Shown piece after piece: positions 13,901 through 27,740 of a stretch of 64,000 nucleotides of DNA. The stretch covers positions 248,001-312,000 of the forward strand of contig NW_001799637.1 of assembly GCF_000165425.1 (NCBI RefSeq), in the 5' to 3' direction. Source of the DNA: Paramecium tetraurelia. Lineage: Eukaryota; Ciliophora; Oligohymenophorea; Peniculida; Parameciidae. The notes beneath the pieces are model-generated. The model made no database searches. It saw only the letters and a list, made by a program, of their open reading frames with translations, and was not told the DNA's origin. The stretch's first letter is position 1, and every line of letters begins with the position of its first letter. Both the position numbers and the translations under genes were made by a program.

Positions 13901-14968
13901 TAGTGGACTTAACCATACTGAAAATATGTAAAATGCAGTTCCAAAATAACGCTTTCTGGTGATATCAATTTCAGCTTTCCTCAATTTAAAAAGTTTTTCT
14001 CTAAAGAACTCTTCAAATGCATTTATTTTAATGAACTTGATTTATGAAAATATCTAGTATTGCACAATTGGTTCTCTTGTCCTTCTCCTTCATCATCGTC
14101 TATTAGTATTTCATGAGGAACTTTCCTATCAATGTATTCCATACTGCCGTTAATATCATTATTCCGAAGCCACCGAGAAATGACAATCCAATATAAGCAA
14201 ACATTAAATATACAGTAACTATTAATTAGATTGGAACCAATAGAGCAACACCTAAATAATAAGTAACAAATTATAGTTTCCCTGCATCCACTTACATCAA
14301 ATTTATCACTTCACCAGTCGTGTATCTAGGATTGCTTAAGAAAGAAGTTCGTAAACTTTTACTCATTAATTCTACCGAAAGCACAGATTAGGCATCGAAT
14401 CCGAAGGATCTCTTAAAATATCAATCTTAATTACAATCTCTAGTCTTGCTTAGGCATTTGCTATCATATTGATTGCTCTTGATATTATAATAACAGCGAT
14501 AATTGTCGAAGCATAATAATAATCTTCTTCCTAATTTGTAATATAATCTATAATGCTTTTAATCATAATAGGGATAACTACGGAAGTACAGACTGATATT
14601 ATCAACCATACAAAAGTAATTATGATTTGCTTCTGAAAAGTTTAATACAAAGCTTTAAATATTGTGTTTTCCCCTCTCTAGGTAATGATCAATTAATTTT
14701 TGAATTTTTCATATAAATATGAGGATCTCTCTGTTTTTGAAAGTGGCTGAATAGTTTCCACTTCTAATGGCTGTTTTTAAGCTAGTTTTCTAAACCTAAT
14801 AAGTAATTCTTACAGCGTTGGATAAATCCAGGATACAAACAATTTGCCCAAAAATCCTGCTTTTTCTCTGGCTGTTTTTTTCTGCTCTGGGATGAGGGTC
14901 TCTACAAAACTCCCGAAATCTCCGAAGCTATCGTTTATTAATCCTTTTCTTAAATTATCGCTACTCAT
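10901..14968 (-). CDS. ABC transporter, ABCC/MRP subfamily
   Basis: A full-length exporter of about 1,330 residues: a membrane domain, ATPase domain 1, a second membrane domain, then ATPase domain 2. ATPase 1 has a Walker [10 protein letters not shown], signature LSGGQKAR and Walker B ILLDD. ATPase 2 has GRTGAGKST, signature LSSGEKQ and [11 protein letters not shown], ending in a normal IAHR switch histidine. The K-rich linker and the [12 protein letters not shown] loop are typical of ABCC. Clear introns include 14412-14434 (23 nt) and one of about 32 nt in the last coding part; others in the linker are not resolved. Around 14076-14085 the frame moves by one base inside the conserved KD..R/IK.IK loop with no good intron. 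Substrate unknown. The 3' end lies only 26 bp from that of the convergent cyclase gene. Confidence 0.9.
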
Positions 14969-15102
14969 CTAATATGGAAAAAGAATTAATTATAAAATCA
15001 CTATTTAAACTTTCAAAAATTCTTCATAAACAAAAATTTGTCAATTCTATAATCCATTTTAATTGATTACCATGGCTGTTATAAAATATTAATATTTAAA
15101 TA
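14969..15102. promoter_or_regulatory. Divergent promoter region
   Basis: 134 bp between the starts of the ABCC transporter (minus) and the coiled-coil gene (plus). It must hold both promoters; no specific element can be named. Confidence 0.4.
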
Positions 15103-16777
15103 ATGAGGACAAACCAAGGCTCGAGCAATGACTTGCTATATCGCTCAAACCAAACAAGAAGGGATACAGATCCATATGCACCCAATTCTCCAAATGCTTT
15201 GAAAGAACAAACTGGTTATGTAATACGGGAAAAATATAATAAATTAAAGGATCTCAATTCGAAATTGAAGGTAAGCGTAGTCTCCCAATAGTTTAGGCAG
15301 CTCTGAGAGATTATATGCAGGAAGGCAAAGATTAAGAGAAGATATTATAGTTGAAAGATGAAATCATATAAAAATATGAGAGGGAACGATCAGATTGGCA
15401 ACATAAAGGCAATGAAGATTTGAAATCCCAATTAAACCAACTTAAAATCAAGGTTCAGAAGAAGAAAACAAAAATGAGGTTATTGAAAGATCAATCTAAA
15501 GTATTTGATGCTAAGTTGGATGAATAAAAAGCTTAATTCCAAGTTGAATTGGACAGAGTACAACGACTCTATGATGCATTAACTACAGAAATGTATGAGT
15601 CTCTAATAATAATTTAGCAAGGATCAGGAGAAAAGATATATATTATTGAAAGAAGAAAATAATGTTATTAAATAAGATGCTGTAGTTAAAGAAGAACAAT
15701 CTCGATATCTAGAAATTGAATTAAAAGAGGATAAATAATAGATCTAGATTTTAGAATAAAAGATAAATGAACAATTTGAAGAAAATAGAATTTTATAATT
15801 AAAAATCGATAATTTAAATAATAAGAACTAAGATTTAGAAAAATTGATAAAAGTTAATGAAGCTCATCATTAATAAGAATTAAATAAATTTTAATCTGAT
15901 AAACTCTCATAACAACAAGAATTAAATTCACAAATTAATAAGAAAAAAGATAAGATCAAAGTAATGAGCAATCAAATTTAGTAATTAGAAAATACAGTTA
16001 ATTAAAAATAATAGCAAGAATTCAAATTAAATAATTTAGTTTAAGAAAAACAAAAAGATTATCTAAAATTATAAGCACAACTAGAGGATTATAAAAATAA
16101 AACTGATTTAGTATCTAAGGAAGCTAATTATTACCTTTCGGATATTAAATATTTAAAGTCTGAATTGGAATAATAAAAGTCTTTAGTGAAAACGAATGAA
16201 GATAAATTAGCTTAGTATGATAAGCAACATCAAATAGATCAAGAAGAGAAAACCTAAATTTTGTAAGATTTAGAATAATTGAAATAAGACAATAGAAGAA
16301 TCTAATAGTTATTGTATGAATCTGATAATGATATTTCTTATCTTAATTAATAACATTTAGAAGTAATAATTTAAGTATATCATAGAAACAAAGATCAATA
16401 GAAAAGACAGTAGAGTATTTGCAAAATCAATTAAAGTATTCATAGGAAAACTTGGCTGAATCTAAAAGACTTCTTTTGGAAATGCAAAAGTAATAAGCTA
16501 CGAATGAGGAGTAGATAGAGTTCTATAAAAATAAATATCAAAAAGCAAAATAAAATCAGAAAACATTAAAGAATGAGTAAAGATGTGTAATTCTCCACCT
16601 ATATAATAGTTAGAAGAAAGGATGAAAATGATTGAGTTTGAAAGAATTCAAGATGAGAGAGATGCTCTTAAGAATAAAGATCATATTATTTAATAGAAAT
16701 AGGTTTAATAGAGTAAGATTAGAGTGCTGGATGACATTTAAAATATGATAAAACTACATAAAAGGACTAATTTCTGA
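15103..16777 (+). CDS. Coiled-coil protein, 525 aa
   Basis: Not recognised as a named family. ATG 15103 to TGA 16775-16777 with four introns at 15271-15296, 15593-15617, 16363-16385 and 16587-16609 (26, 25, 23 and 23 nt), giving a continuous frame. After a polar N-terminus of about 45 residues with RR, DPY and Pro-containing segments, almost the whole protein is K/E/Q/L-rich heptad sequence, predicted as a long coiled coil. Such proteins in Paramecium are often structural parts of basal bodies or cortex, but nothing here proves it. It is divergent from the ABCC gene. Confidence 0.75.
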
Positions 16778-16867
16778 ATACTTAATTTTGTGTTCTTATA
16801 ATTGATACAAATAAATAGATATTATTATTTTAAATATAGATTTAATCACTTATTGTTCAGATAGCCT

Positions 16868-17987
16868 TCACTTGTCCGTTTTGAACAAATATGGTTTTTC
16901 TGAGCTCAAAAGGGGTGCATCAACATCAGGAATAGGAATCTAATCTTTGGTGGTATTAGTAATCTTAGTAGTTCCTTGGTTAGTGTTTTAATTTAAGGAA
17001 TGTTTATCAAATTGAATTCTTACAAATTAGACAGTTTCTTTCATAATATCCTAAGGTCTTTTTGAATTGTGAGTCCCTTCAAATTGTTTTAGTACTTTGG
17101 TTCCTCTAAATTTTTCCATGAGAATTTTGGGATGTTTTTCAACGATTAATTGATCTTATCTGGCTGACAAGAAAACAATGGAAACATCAATAGGTAGAGC
17201 TAAATGTGATAATGATGGCATATTTACTTTGAATGGCCTGTGAGATATTGAGGTCTTCAATGTTAAATTTGGCCTCTCTTCTAATTTTGGCTTTCACGAG
17301 ACACCAGAAACAATTGAAGCAACAACTGGGTATGCTATAACTATTTGAGGCTAATTCTTAACAGAGATGAGTTAAATTGGAGAAAGGACTATCGCACACC
17401 AATACTTTGAAATTATAATTGAGAGTGGCTGCAAGAATGGCTGTCACTGAGCCCATGGATCTGCCCCACAATCCAATTTGTGTAATGAAAGGCTATTCAA
17501 CTTATAATTATTAGGTTCACTTACTTTCTTCTATCTCAAATGTTCATAGAGGTCATTAACATCTTTGGATTCATAATAGCCTAAGGAAATGTATTCACCT
17601 TGCGATTATCCAGAACCTACGTAGAATAGTTAAGCGAGTTACCAGATAGATCAATTCCACAGACTGCTATGTTGTTAGGGAGCAAGTATTCAACAATGGT
17701 TAAGGCTTCCACTCTGCTGCTAGAGTTCCCATGTAAATAGATCATACATGGATGTGGTTTGTCTTACATTCTTATAGGTTCAAATAAGCTGTAAATAATT
17801 TAGTCAAATACCTGCATTACAAAGTCAATCCTCTGGAGTTTTAAAATTCAAAGTCAAATCGTTTAGTAACAGTATCTTATACCATGAAAATCTCATTTCC
17901 CATGTCCTTTACTCGATAATTATGTCTGGGCGGTCTTACTATTGGTTTCCAAAGCTTTTCTGTGCATCGGTAGGATGGTTATTTCAT
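16868..17987 (-). CDS. Alpha/beta hydrolase (serine hydrolase family), 338 aa
   Basis: Four introns (23, 26, 32 and 22 nt) give one frame of 338 codons. The protein has the alpha/beta hydrolase order: oxyanion strand YLHGNSSSR, a DLSGSG turn, the nucleophile elbow GRSMG, an acid in SARQDQL and a histidine in EGTHNS, so the Ser-Asp-His triad is complete. An N-terminal LWKPIVRPPR segment and the GEYISLGYYE stretch match a family common in ciliates and plants whose substrates are mostly unknown. It is probably soluble or peripheral. The C-terminal 40 residues are polar and N/T-rich. The ATG is only 17 bp downstream of the stop of the PI4K-like gene on the same strand. Confidence 0.87.
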
Positions 17988-18004
17988 TTTAAAATAATAT
18001 GTTG

Positions 18005-19871
<1,867 letters not shown>

Positions 19872-20209
19872 CTTTTCTTACTTATCTTAAAGAGAAGATA
19901 ATAACGAATTCAATCTTCTATTAATAGAGGTTCCTATCATTCTAATGTGTCTAAAATAGGAATTTATTTAAAATATAGTAAAATAAATATGATTGTATAT
20001 GTAAAACATTATATATGCACTCATAAATTTAATAATTGATCAGATTAAAACTTATTATAATAATTTGTTTAATAGAAATGAAAAAGTGTAAGGAACTATT
20101 GAAATGGTCATAATCATTGATAATTGTTTATAATATATTTGAAAGCGCAATTGTTATTAGTTTTAATAATATGTTATCAACTCATCATAATTTAAACTAA
20201 TACTTAATA
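19872..20209. other. Spacer between PI4K and tandem-kinase genes
   Basis: 338 bp of AT-rich DNA between the PI4K start and the end of the tandem-kinase gene, both on the minus strand. It should hold the PI4K promoter. I see no gene in it. Confidence 0.5.
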
Positions 20210-22637
20210 TCATTAATTTTCATCGATGTATGCATTCATTTATGAGATTGACAGCTTATCAAAAAATAATATTTTAGAATCTTGTCCTAAAGTGTACTCT
20301 ATGGAGGAATCATTCTTACTATCATTGAGCAAGTTTCTCATTTTCATTAAATGGTACTTTAATTTAATTGACTCATTATTAATAAACGTAGAATTATTTA
20401 ATAAATTTGGTAGTTTTATGTAAAATTTGTGTACTTGTGTGAAATTCAAAGTAATTTCAGAATTTTTAATGTCCATATTTTAAATAACACTCAAAGCATC
20501 ATTCAGCATGGTAATTTAGTAATCCTCCAATCGTTATTACTTTTATTTTAATATTTAATGAGATTAATTCCATTTATTATTCATCTTCCACACATTGGCA
20601 TTAAATATCTTATTAATTTTATATTCAGTCTCATTCATCTGGATGTATTCTTAATTGATTGATTGTTCTATTTTCTAGAATGCCAAATTTGCAAATTTCA
20701 AAAGGATTATCCTATGAGCGTAGATATCACCAGCAAGGACTTTATCGTCTCTATACTTATCTTATAATTCACAAAGTAATTCTTCGCTTTGTATAGCAAA
20801 TAAAGAGTAGCGATAAATATCATTTAGAAAGTCAAGATGGTTCTTCTTCAAACGATAACCTTTCAGCATTTCCCAATTAATCCTTTTTATTGGATCATAT
20901 ACGATCATTTTTTCAATTAACTATCTTAGATCAGGATTCTTAAGTTAATTGTAAATAGTAATACTCTCATTGAGTCAGGACATTTAAAGGGATTTGTTTT
21001 TAATAATTTCTGCTACTACCTGATTTCGTTCTAACCATTGATGTTAATGTATTCTTTTTTATACATCATATAATATATCAATACTCCTAGCTTTGAATAA
21101 GTAAAGTAAATTACCGAGAAAACATCACATTGGTCGTTATAGCCCGAAACATTATTCTCCAATACTTCAGGTGCAATATAAAGGAGACTACCAACATCGG
21201 TATGGGCTAAAAGTGAACCAGAAATTATCTTGGACACTCCAAAATCAATTATCTATATAAGCTAAGTCAATTACTTTGTAAATTTTATCATTGTTGTCAT
21301 CAAATTTAATCATAATATTCTCTGGCTTAATATCTCTATGAACAATGCTTTTCCTTTTAAGTTATTCATAACCAGAAATTATCTGCGATAGAAAATCAAT
21401 GATCTCTTAATCAGTAAATTGATTGTTTTATTCCATGAATTCCTTGATGTTCATGTCACATTTTTCTAAAAATATGTAATACCATTATGAATCCTTAATT
21501 ATTTTAATTATTTTTATTATGTTCTAGTGATTTTCCCCTTCAAGATAACCACAGATTTAGACTTCTCTTAAATCTTACTCGTTATTTTATTCCTTCTTTT
21601 GAATCATCTTGCACACTAATGTATCTCTTGTTTAAATATTAAAGGCATTTACAACAAATCCTTACCGACCACGTCCAACAGAGTCTGATTACCTGAGAAA
21701 ATAAGTGTTATCCAAAAGATAGCAATCTTATCTGAATTAATTATCATCTCCCTCTCTATTAAATTTATCCCAAACTAGCATTCTCTTATACTATTCTATC
21801 AACCTTTAGTGATCATTGTTGCCAGCACTTTAGTTTAATAAATTCTAACAGAATTCTCTTTACTTTTTTATCAAATCCTGATATGAATTTGCTTCGAAGG
21901 GTTTCCTCCCATCATTGCAAATGTAATATAATAGCATTCCCAACTAATTTATCAAATTTATCTTACAGTATAGATACTACACTAATTATTTAAGCTTTGC
22001 CCTTTGATCAGAGCTTCTGGTGCTGCAAAATCTGACATCCCATTGATAGAGTCTACATATCCATCTTCGGAAATCTCAGCCGATCTGAAATCTGATATCT
22101 AAAATAGTACCAGTCTATTACTTAAAGAACATACTCATTGTCTTTTATTTATTTGACTCGAATATGTTTAGGTTGTAAGTCTCTAATTATTATTTTGAGC
22201 GATTTTAAATGATTGAATCCTGCAAACAATTAACAATAGAAATTCTCCTTCATTATTGATGATAGGTTTCTTCCAGAATTTAAGAATTTCTCTAAATTCA
22301 TAGGGATTTCTTCATACATAGCATAGCAATGATCCTTTTTTATAATATCAAATATTTTGATTAAATTTGTGTGAGGATGCTTGCTTAGCAACTCTAACAC
22401 TGCTATCTCTTTTTCTGTTGTTCTATTAGGCTCGGATTATATTAATTAAGCACAAATATTTTAATTGGGTTATTCAGTATTTCTGCAGGAATAATAGAGA
22501 TTAGCATTGCGCAGTTTTTTTGCAGATTCCTAATTTGTGTCTTAATAGAATATTTGACTTTTGACTATTTTTGGTTAAGATGAGTTTATTTGATATTTCC
22601 CTATTTGCCTTATAAAAATGATTGAAAGATCGTCCAT
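20210..22637 (-). CDS. Tandem pseudokinase-kinase protein, 769 aa
   Basis: Five introns (23, 23, 22, 24 and 26 nt) join one open frame of 769 codons. It carries two protein-kinase folds in series. The first (about residues 75-300) lacks catalytic motifs: the HRDxKxxN loop reads IRDLQPKH and DFG reads DFR, so it is probably a pseudokinase. The second (about residues 315-600) is intact, with a glycine loop GRGRQG, VCK lysine, HRDIKPEN, DFG and APE. A helical tail of about 170 residues follows. No catalytic domain of another type is attached. A regulatory first domain controlling the second is the natural guess, as in JAK or GCN2, but this is not an orthologue of either as far as I can see. Confidence 0.85.
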
Positions 22638-22686
22638 TTATATATTAAGCAAGATATTTTAATATTATATTTGTAATCAAAAATAA

Positions 22687-23918
22687 TCATTATAGTTATT
22701 TTAATGAAATAGGACTCTAATACTTTAGTCTATTATCAATCTCAAATATTTGTTCCGATGCCATTCTAATTTTGCTCATTAAATTTAAAGAATTAGGCTA
22801 CTTTATCCCTACTGACAGATTTTGCAATTGAATTATCTCATTTTTTTCTAATTCCTCCAATATATCAGTTCCAGCAGAGCTCAAATCTTCAAACGTAATC
22901 CTGTGACTAGTAGTTTCAATCTAATTCATCAATTTTCGAGCAGTCATGCATTGAGTTCTTTCTGCTTTCTTTAAATGTCTTAAATTGGCTTTTTTAACTG
23001 AGTGATTCGATTGGATTAACAACTTTTGAGTGGCAGATTAATCGTCTCCTCTTCTAAATAGTCTTAATAAATAATCGTAATCAGGTTGTGAATCAAATTT
23101 CAATGTTCGCACATATGCAAGATATTTTGATAGTTCAGGAGGGAGGTTGATGTAGGATTCAGGTCTAAATGCTTCCTTCATTCTCTGTATTTTGTAGTAC
23201 TTGGTGGTCTTGTCTTCAGCCACAATATTGTTCCATGGCAACGTACCCATGTATAAATAAATTAACAAGTAACCTACTGATTCCAAGTCATCCCTTCTTG
23301 ATTATTCATTGCCTTTTAAACTATTAATGGAAGCATATCTTGCAGTTCCAATCATGCCCTTGTTCTCTCGGAATTCTATGTGTTTTCCATCCTAAATATA
23401 TAATTTGGATAGTCCAAAATCAATTAAATGTATTTTTTCCTAAAAAACAACAAAGTTCTCAGGCTTAATGTCTCTATGAATTATATTAGAATGGTGCAAA
23501 TCTTTTAGCAATTGCACCATCTATTATCCAGTGTTCAAAATGGAAGTAGTATCAAAATTGCCACATTTCGTTCTTATCTATTCTAAGTTCTGCCCGAGTA
23601 AGTTCATAATGAAGTAAGTGTTTCTGAGATCCTGGCCGGAAGTAATTAACTGGGTAAATCCTTGGGTTATCAGATGAAAGATTACCCTTTTTTCCTTTTA
23701 AAATTTACAAAATCTTTATTTCTCTTTAAAGGAGAGTCCTCTCTTTTTTCATAGTATTTTTTACTAATTTGCATGCAAATATCTATCCAGTGGTGATATG
23801 CTTAACTTTCCAGATATATCCGAAAGAACTTAAGCTTTTAATATCATAGGTACCCTTCGCCCAATTTATCCAGAAATTAATAAGATAATGACGCTGGTTT
23901 ATCTTCTGAACATTTCAT
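22687..23918 (-). CDS. Casein kinase 1-like Ser/Thr kinase, 393 aa
   Basis: Two 25-nt introns near the start complete the frame. The kinase domain fills residues 12 to about 300: LGEGSFG loop, ACK lysine, HRDIKPEN, LIDFGLSK, and the CK1-specific GTARYASIN in place of APE, followed by RRDDLESVGY and LPW in the F-G helices. The C-terminal 90 residues are helical and polar. CK1 kinases act in many processes and ciliates have many copies, so no specific role can be assigned. It lies 49 bp upstream of the tandem-kinase gene on the same strand. Confidence 0.9.
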
Positions 23919-24180
23919 TTCAAGTGTAAGAATATTTTTATATTATTTAAATTCATTTTGTAGTTTAGACTTAAGTATTTAAGGATATTGATTGATAGGT
24001 ATGCAAATTTGTCAATAGTCCAGTCCGATTGCATATTTGCTGACACCTACTTTAATCAATAAATTTATTATAATCTAATTTGTGGAGAAAATACCCAAAA
24101 ATATTTTTAGCAACTAAAAACAGCAACTCAAATCAATAATTTGCATTTAAGATATTTGTAATATATTTTGAATATATAAA

Positions 24181-24354
24181 TCATGCGCTTTAAGCAGCTG
24201 GATGTTCAGCGTTTTATCCCTTTGCAATTGTTTATTATTGCTATGGTTGATATTGTGCTTTTGATTTCCTAATTTGATTATATGAATATTTTCATTACTT
24301 TCCAGTTGTGGTGAGGAATTATCTGTAATACAAACTATTAGTTGCGTAGAGCAT
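24181..24354 (-). CDS. Small hypothetical protein, 47 aa
   Basis: A short frame with one 30-nt GTA...TAG intron (24269-24298) gives 47 codons ending in TGA 24181-24183. The product is polar, Q- and A-rich at its C-terminus, with no membrane segment. It starts 64 bp from the divergent M16 peptidase gene. Support is the good intron and the amino-acid composition only; it could be a chance frame. Confidence 0.35.
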
Positions 24355-24418
24355 TTGGTAATTGTTTTGTTTTTTAAATTTATTTATTAATAATCACAAA
24401 TTAATATTATCGTTTTTA

Positions 24419-27400
24419 ATGGAAGAAGAAACCTAAGGATTAGTTGAATAGAAAATTAAATTAAATAATGCGAAGGGATACAAGAAGATAGTATCTCCCA
24501 TATTAAACACCATAATGCTCATGATAGTATTCTGTTTAATCGCCTTCATGTTATCAATGATGATCCAATAATAAAAGCTAACATAGCATAATCAAGCATC
24601 TATGCTTCAGAAATAACAACTACGAAAACCCTCCATTGACACGAATACGTATGAGTACATGACCTTGGAAAATGGGCTTTCAGTATTGCTGATTTAGAAT
24701 AATGATGCTATCATCTCTTAAGTGGCGTTAAGTGTATAAGCAGGATCATTCCAAGAACCATCTAATTATGGTGGGTTGGCTCATTTATTAGAACATATGC
24801 TATTTGTAGGATCTCATACATATCCAGACCCTAATTATTTCAATTCCTTGATTTACAATAATGGAGGCACTAATAATGCTTACACTGAGAATTATGAAAC
24901 CAATTATTACTTCACTATCTAAAACAGTGCTTTGCAACAAGGCTTGGATGTGTTCAGTCACTTTTTCATTGATCCCATATTAGATCAGAAGATGGTAGAG
25001 AAGGAGGTGAATGCAGTGAACAATGAATATGAAATCATCACTAGCACTGATGATTGGAAAATTGAAGCCTTATTAAAGATCATTTCAGAAAAATCACATC
25101 CATTTAGTTGGTTCTCCATTGGAAACTTAAATACTTTATTAAAAGATGAAAGTAAATAATTTAAATATACTTTCAATAGTATCAGAATTGCTGAAACAAT
25201 TTTTTAATGAAGCTTATTCCTCTAATTTGATGTCATTGGTTGTTGAAAGCAGTCTGTCAATTTCTGAACTTAAAACCTATATTAAGAATTTTGAAAAGAT
25301 CAAAAACAACAATTTGATTGAACCTACTTGTGAGGATTTAGGCTATCCAATTTAGTACGGTCCTCAATTTATCAAATATAAATCAAATTCAGATGTCAAG
25401 AAGGTCTACATGACACATTAGTTATCTGATGTTCAACAATAATACAAAACAAAATCAATAGAATTTATTAATAATTTAATTTCGTAAAGCAAAGGAGTCA
25501 AAGAATATCTAATACAAAACAATCTAATTATAGATATGTCAAGTAGTGTTTTGTTTAATGACCATAATGGTTGTTTTAGTGTGTTAGCTCTTGAATTTTA
25601 GGTTTACGATCTCAATGATTACGATAAAATCCTCTAAAAAGTCTTTTCTTATTATTTCTACCTTATATAGACTTTGTTTGATGATAAAGGAGATATTCTA
25701 GTTGACAATGCGAAAATAAGATCATTATATAATGATTATATGTAAATAGCTACATTGAAATTTGACTATAATGAAAATATCATTGATGATATTCAAGAGA
25801 TAGCACATAACTTGAATTTTTATGGATTTCATGATGTCTTATCGAGGAAATATTTGTATGAAGATTATGACCCTGAATTGATATACTTTTATCTTACTGA
25901 ACTACTTGATATTGATAATTTGAATGTTTTTTTAGGGGATTCTCAATTAAATCATCCTGATGTCCAATATGACAAAGTCAACAGAATTAATTATGCTTTT
26001 GTGGACATTCCAAATTCTGTCATCTAGAAAATATAATCTTATGATGAAATTGAACAACCTAAATTTGAATTGCCTTCAATTCACAAATATTAACCAAATG
26101 ATTTGAACATGAAATCATTCTGCAAACCATACTAAAGTAGTAAGGAAGATCCTTATGAGGATTTACAAAATGAGAAGATGCTTATTTAGAGAAATTCTGA
26201 GATGGTCTTTTCAAATGTTGAAGTAATTATTGTTTACAATGTAATAGGAATGTTTAAAATATGAACATTAATATGAAGAATTGTATCCACTTCCTGAATA
26301 CTTATTTAAGTCATCAATTGGAAAATTGTGGTGGAAATTAGACAGATCTTATAAGACACCAGCCATTTTTATGGGAATGAAAATAGATAAAATCAACTTT
26401 TAGTTCACTTTAAGACAACAAGTATTATTAAAGGTATTCTAATCTTATACTTCCACAATGATTTCACAACATTTAGATGCAGCATTTTAAAACAATTATA
26501 ACTTCAAATTTACATCATCTCCTAATCACATCATCTTTAATATTTATGGATGGAATGATAAGTTCTTTGAATTTATAGAAGATTCATTAGCATTTTTCAT
26601 CAAGCAACAAATTGATCAATCGGTTTATGATTAAACACTTAAGACTTTAATGAATAACTTAAACGAAGAGTTGCAAACCCCTTTATATTAATAAATTAGA
26701 AATCGCTTTTTCTTTAATGTAATCATAATTCTTATTTTTTAGACTCTTATCTAAGGGTATTATGAACCTTAGTAACTCCTGTAAGAATTAAAGAGTATTA
26801 ATATCAAAGATTACGAATAATTCCATTCCCATTTGTTCAAAGGAACAAACTTTTAACTCTATTTAACTGGCAATGTGCTCAGGGAAGAGGCCCTCTCCCT
26901 TTTCAATTCTATTGAGAAAAAGCTATTCGGTAAACAAAAACACTTAGATTATAATCCCATCTATTCCAAAATTTTGAAGCTCTCTAATAATTACATAATT
27001 CCATATGCAGCAGAGTCTGATGACATCAATGGCGCTACCTACAATTATTACATTTTTGGAAACAGGAATAGGAAACAATTTGCAATAATGAATATCTTGA
27101 AAGGAACCTTTGATAGTTATGCATTTAATTATTTGCGAACTGACTTGTAATTGGGATATTTAGTTTCAGCTAAGTTTCAGCCTTTAGAATGTCTCGATGG
27201 AGCAGCAATCTTGGTCTAAGGAAGTTCAAAAACCCCCTATTAAGTTAATTAGCATATTGAAGATTTTCTTTAACACTTTTATGAAGAGATAGAGAAGATG
27301 ACTGATTTTGACATTGATGAATTAAAGAAAGCAGCTGTAATTGAATCATATTAATATAGATCCAATAACTGAGGTAAAAAGAAAAAACATTATTCGAAAA

Positions 27401-27716
27401 AGGACAGACATATTGGGACCATATTTCCAATAATGATTATATATTTGAAGAAAAAGAGATAACTATTGATTAAATTGATCTACTTAAAAAAGAAGATATA
27501 CTTACTTTTCTTAATTCTGCCTTCAAGAAATCATCCAAAATAAGCATTCAACTTTATGGAAAGCATATGCTTAAAGGTCAGCCAGTTGAAGATTTCTTGA
27601 AAAGCCAAAGCCCAATCAACAGTTTTTCAAATATTGAAGAGAAACTATCAGATAAAGAAAAAATAAAGGTTGGAGCAATGTTATATTAATGTTCTTTTAA
27701 ATTAGGATAGATATGA
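24419..27716 (+). CDS. M16 (insulysin/nardilysin-type) metallopeptidase, membrane-anchored, 1065 aa
   Basis: A zinc peptidase of the inverted-motif family. The catalytic HLLEH lies at residues 122-126, with the downstream NEYE region supplying the third ligand as in M16. The length and the four-domain layout match insulysin. Unlike human insulysin it begins with about 25 polar residues and one strong hydrophobic segment (about 28-47), so it is likely a type II membrane protein with the catalytic part in the secretory lumen or outside the cell. Introns at 25152-25179, 26223-26247, 26719-26742 and 27337-27359 (28, 25, 24 and 23 nt) give a 1,065-codon frame. The third is a multiple of three without an in-frame TGA. 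Confidence 0.92.
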
Positions 27717-27740
27717 CTTAAATAAATTTATTAATTTTAT

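Noticed and set aside
14040-14090. A 34-nt intron to explain the ABCC frame change
   Set aside because: It would start GTT, be the longest intron here and remove a conserved KD-containing loop, so a one-base indel fits better.
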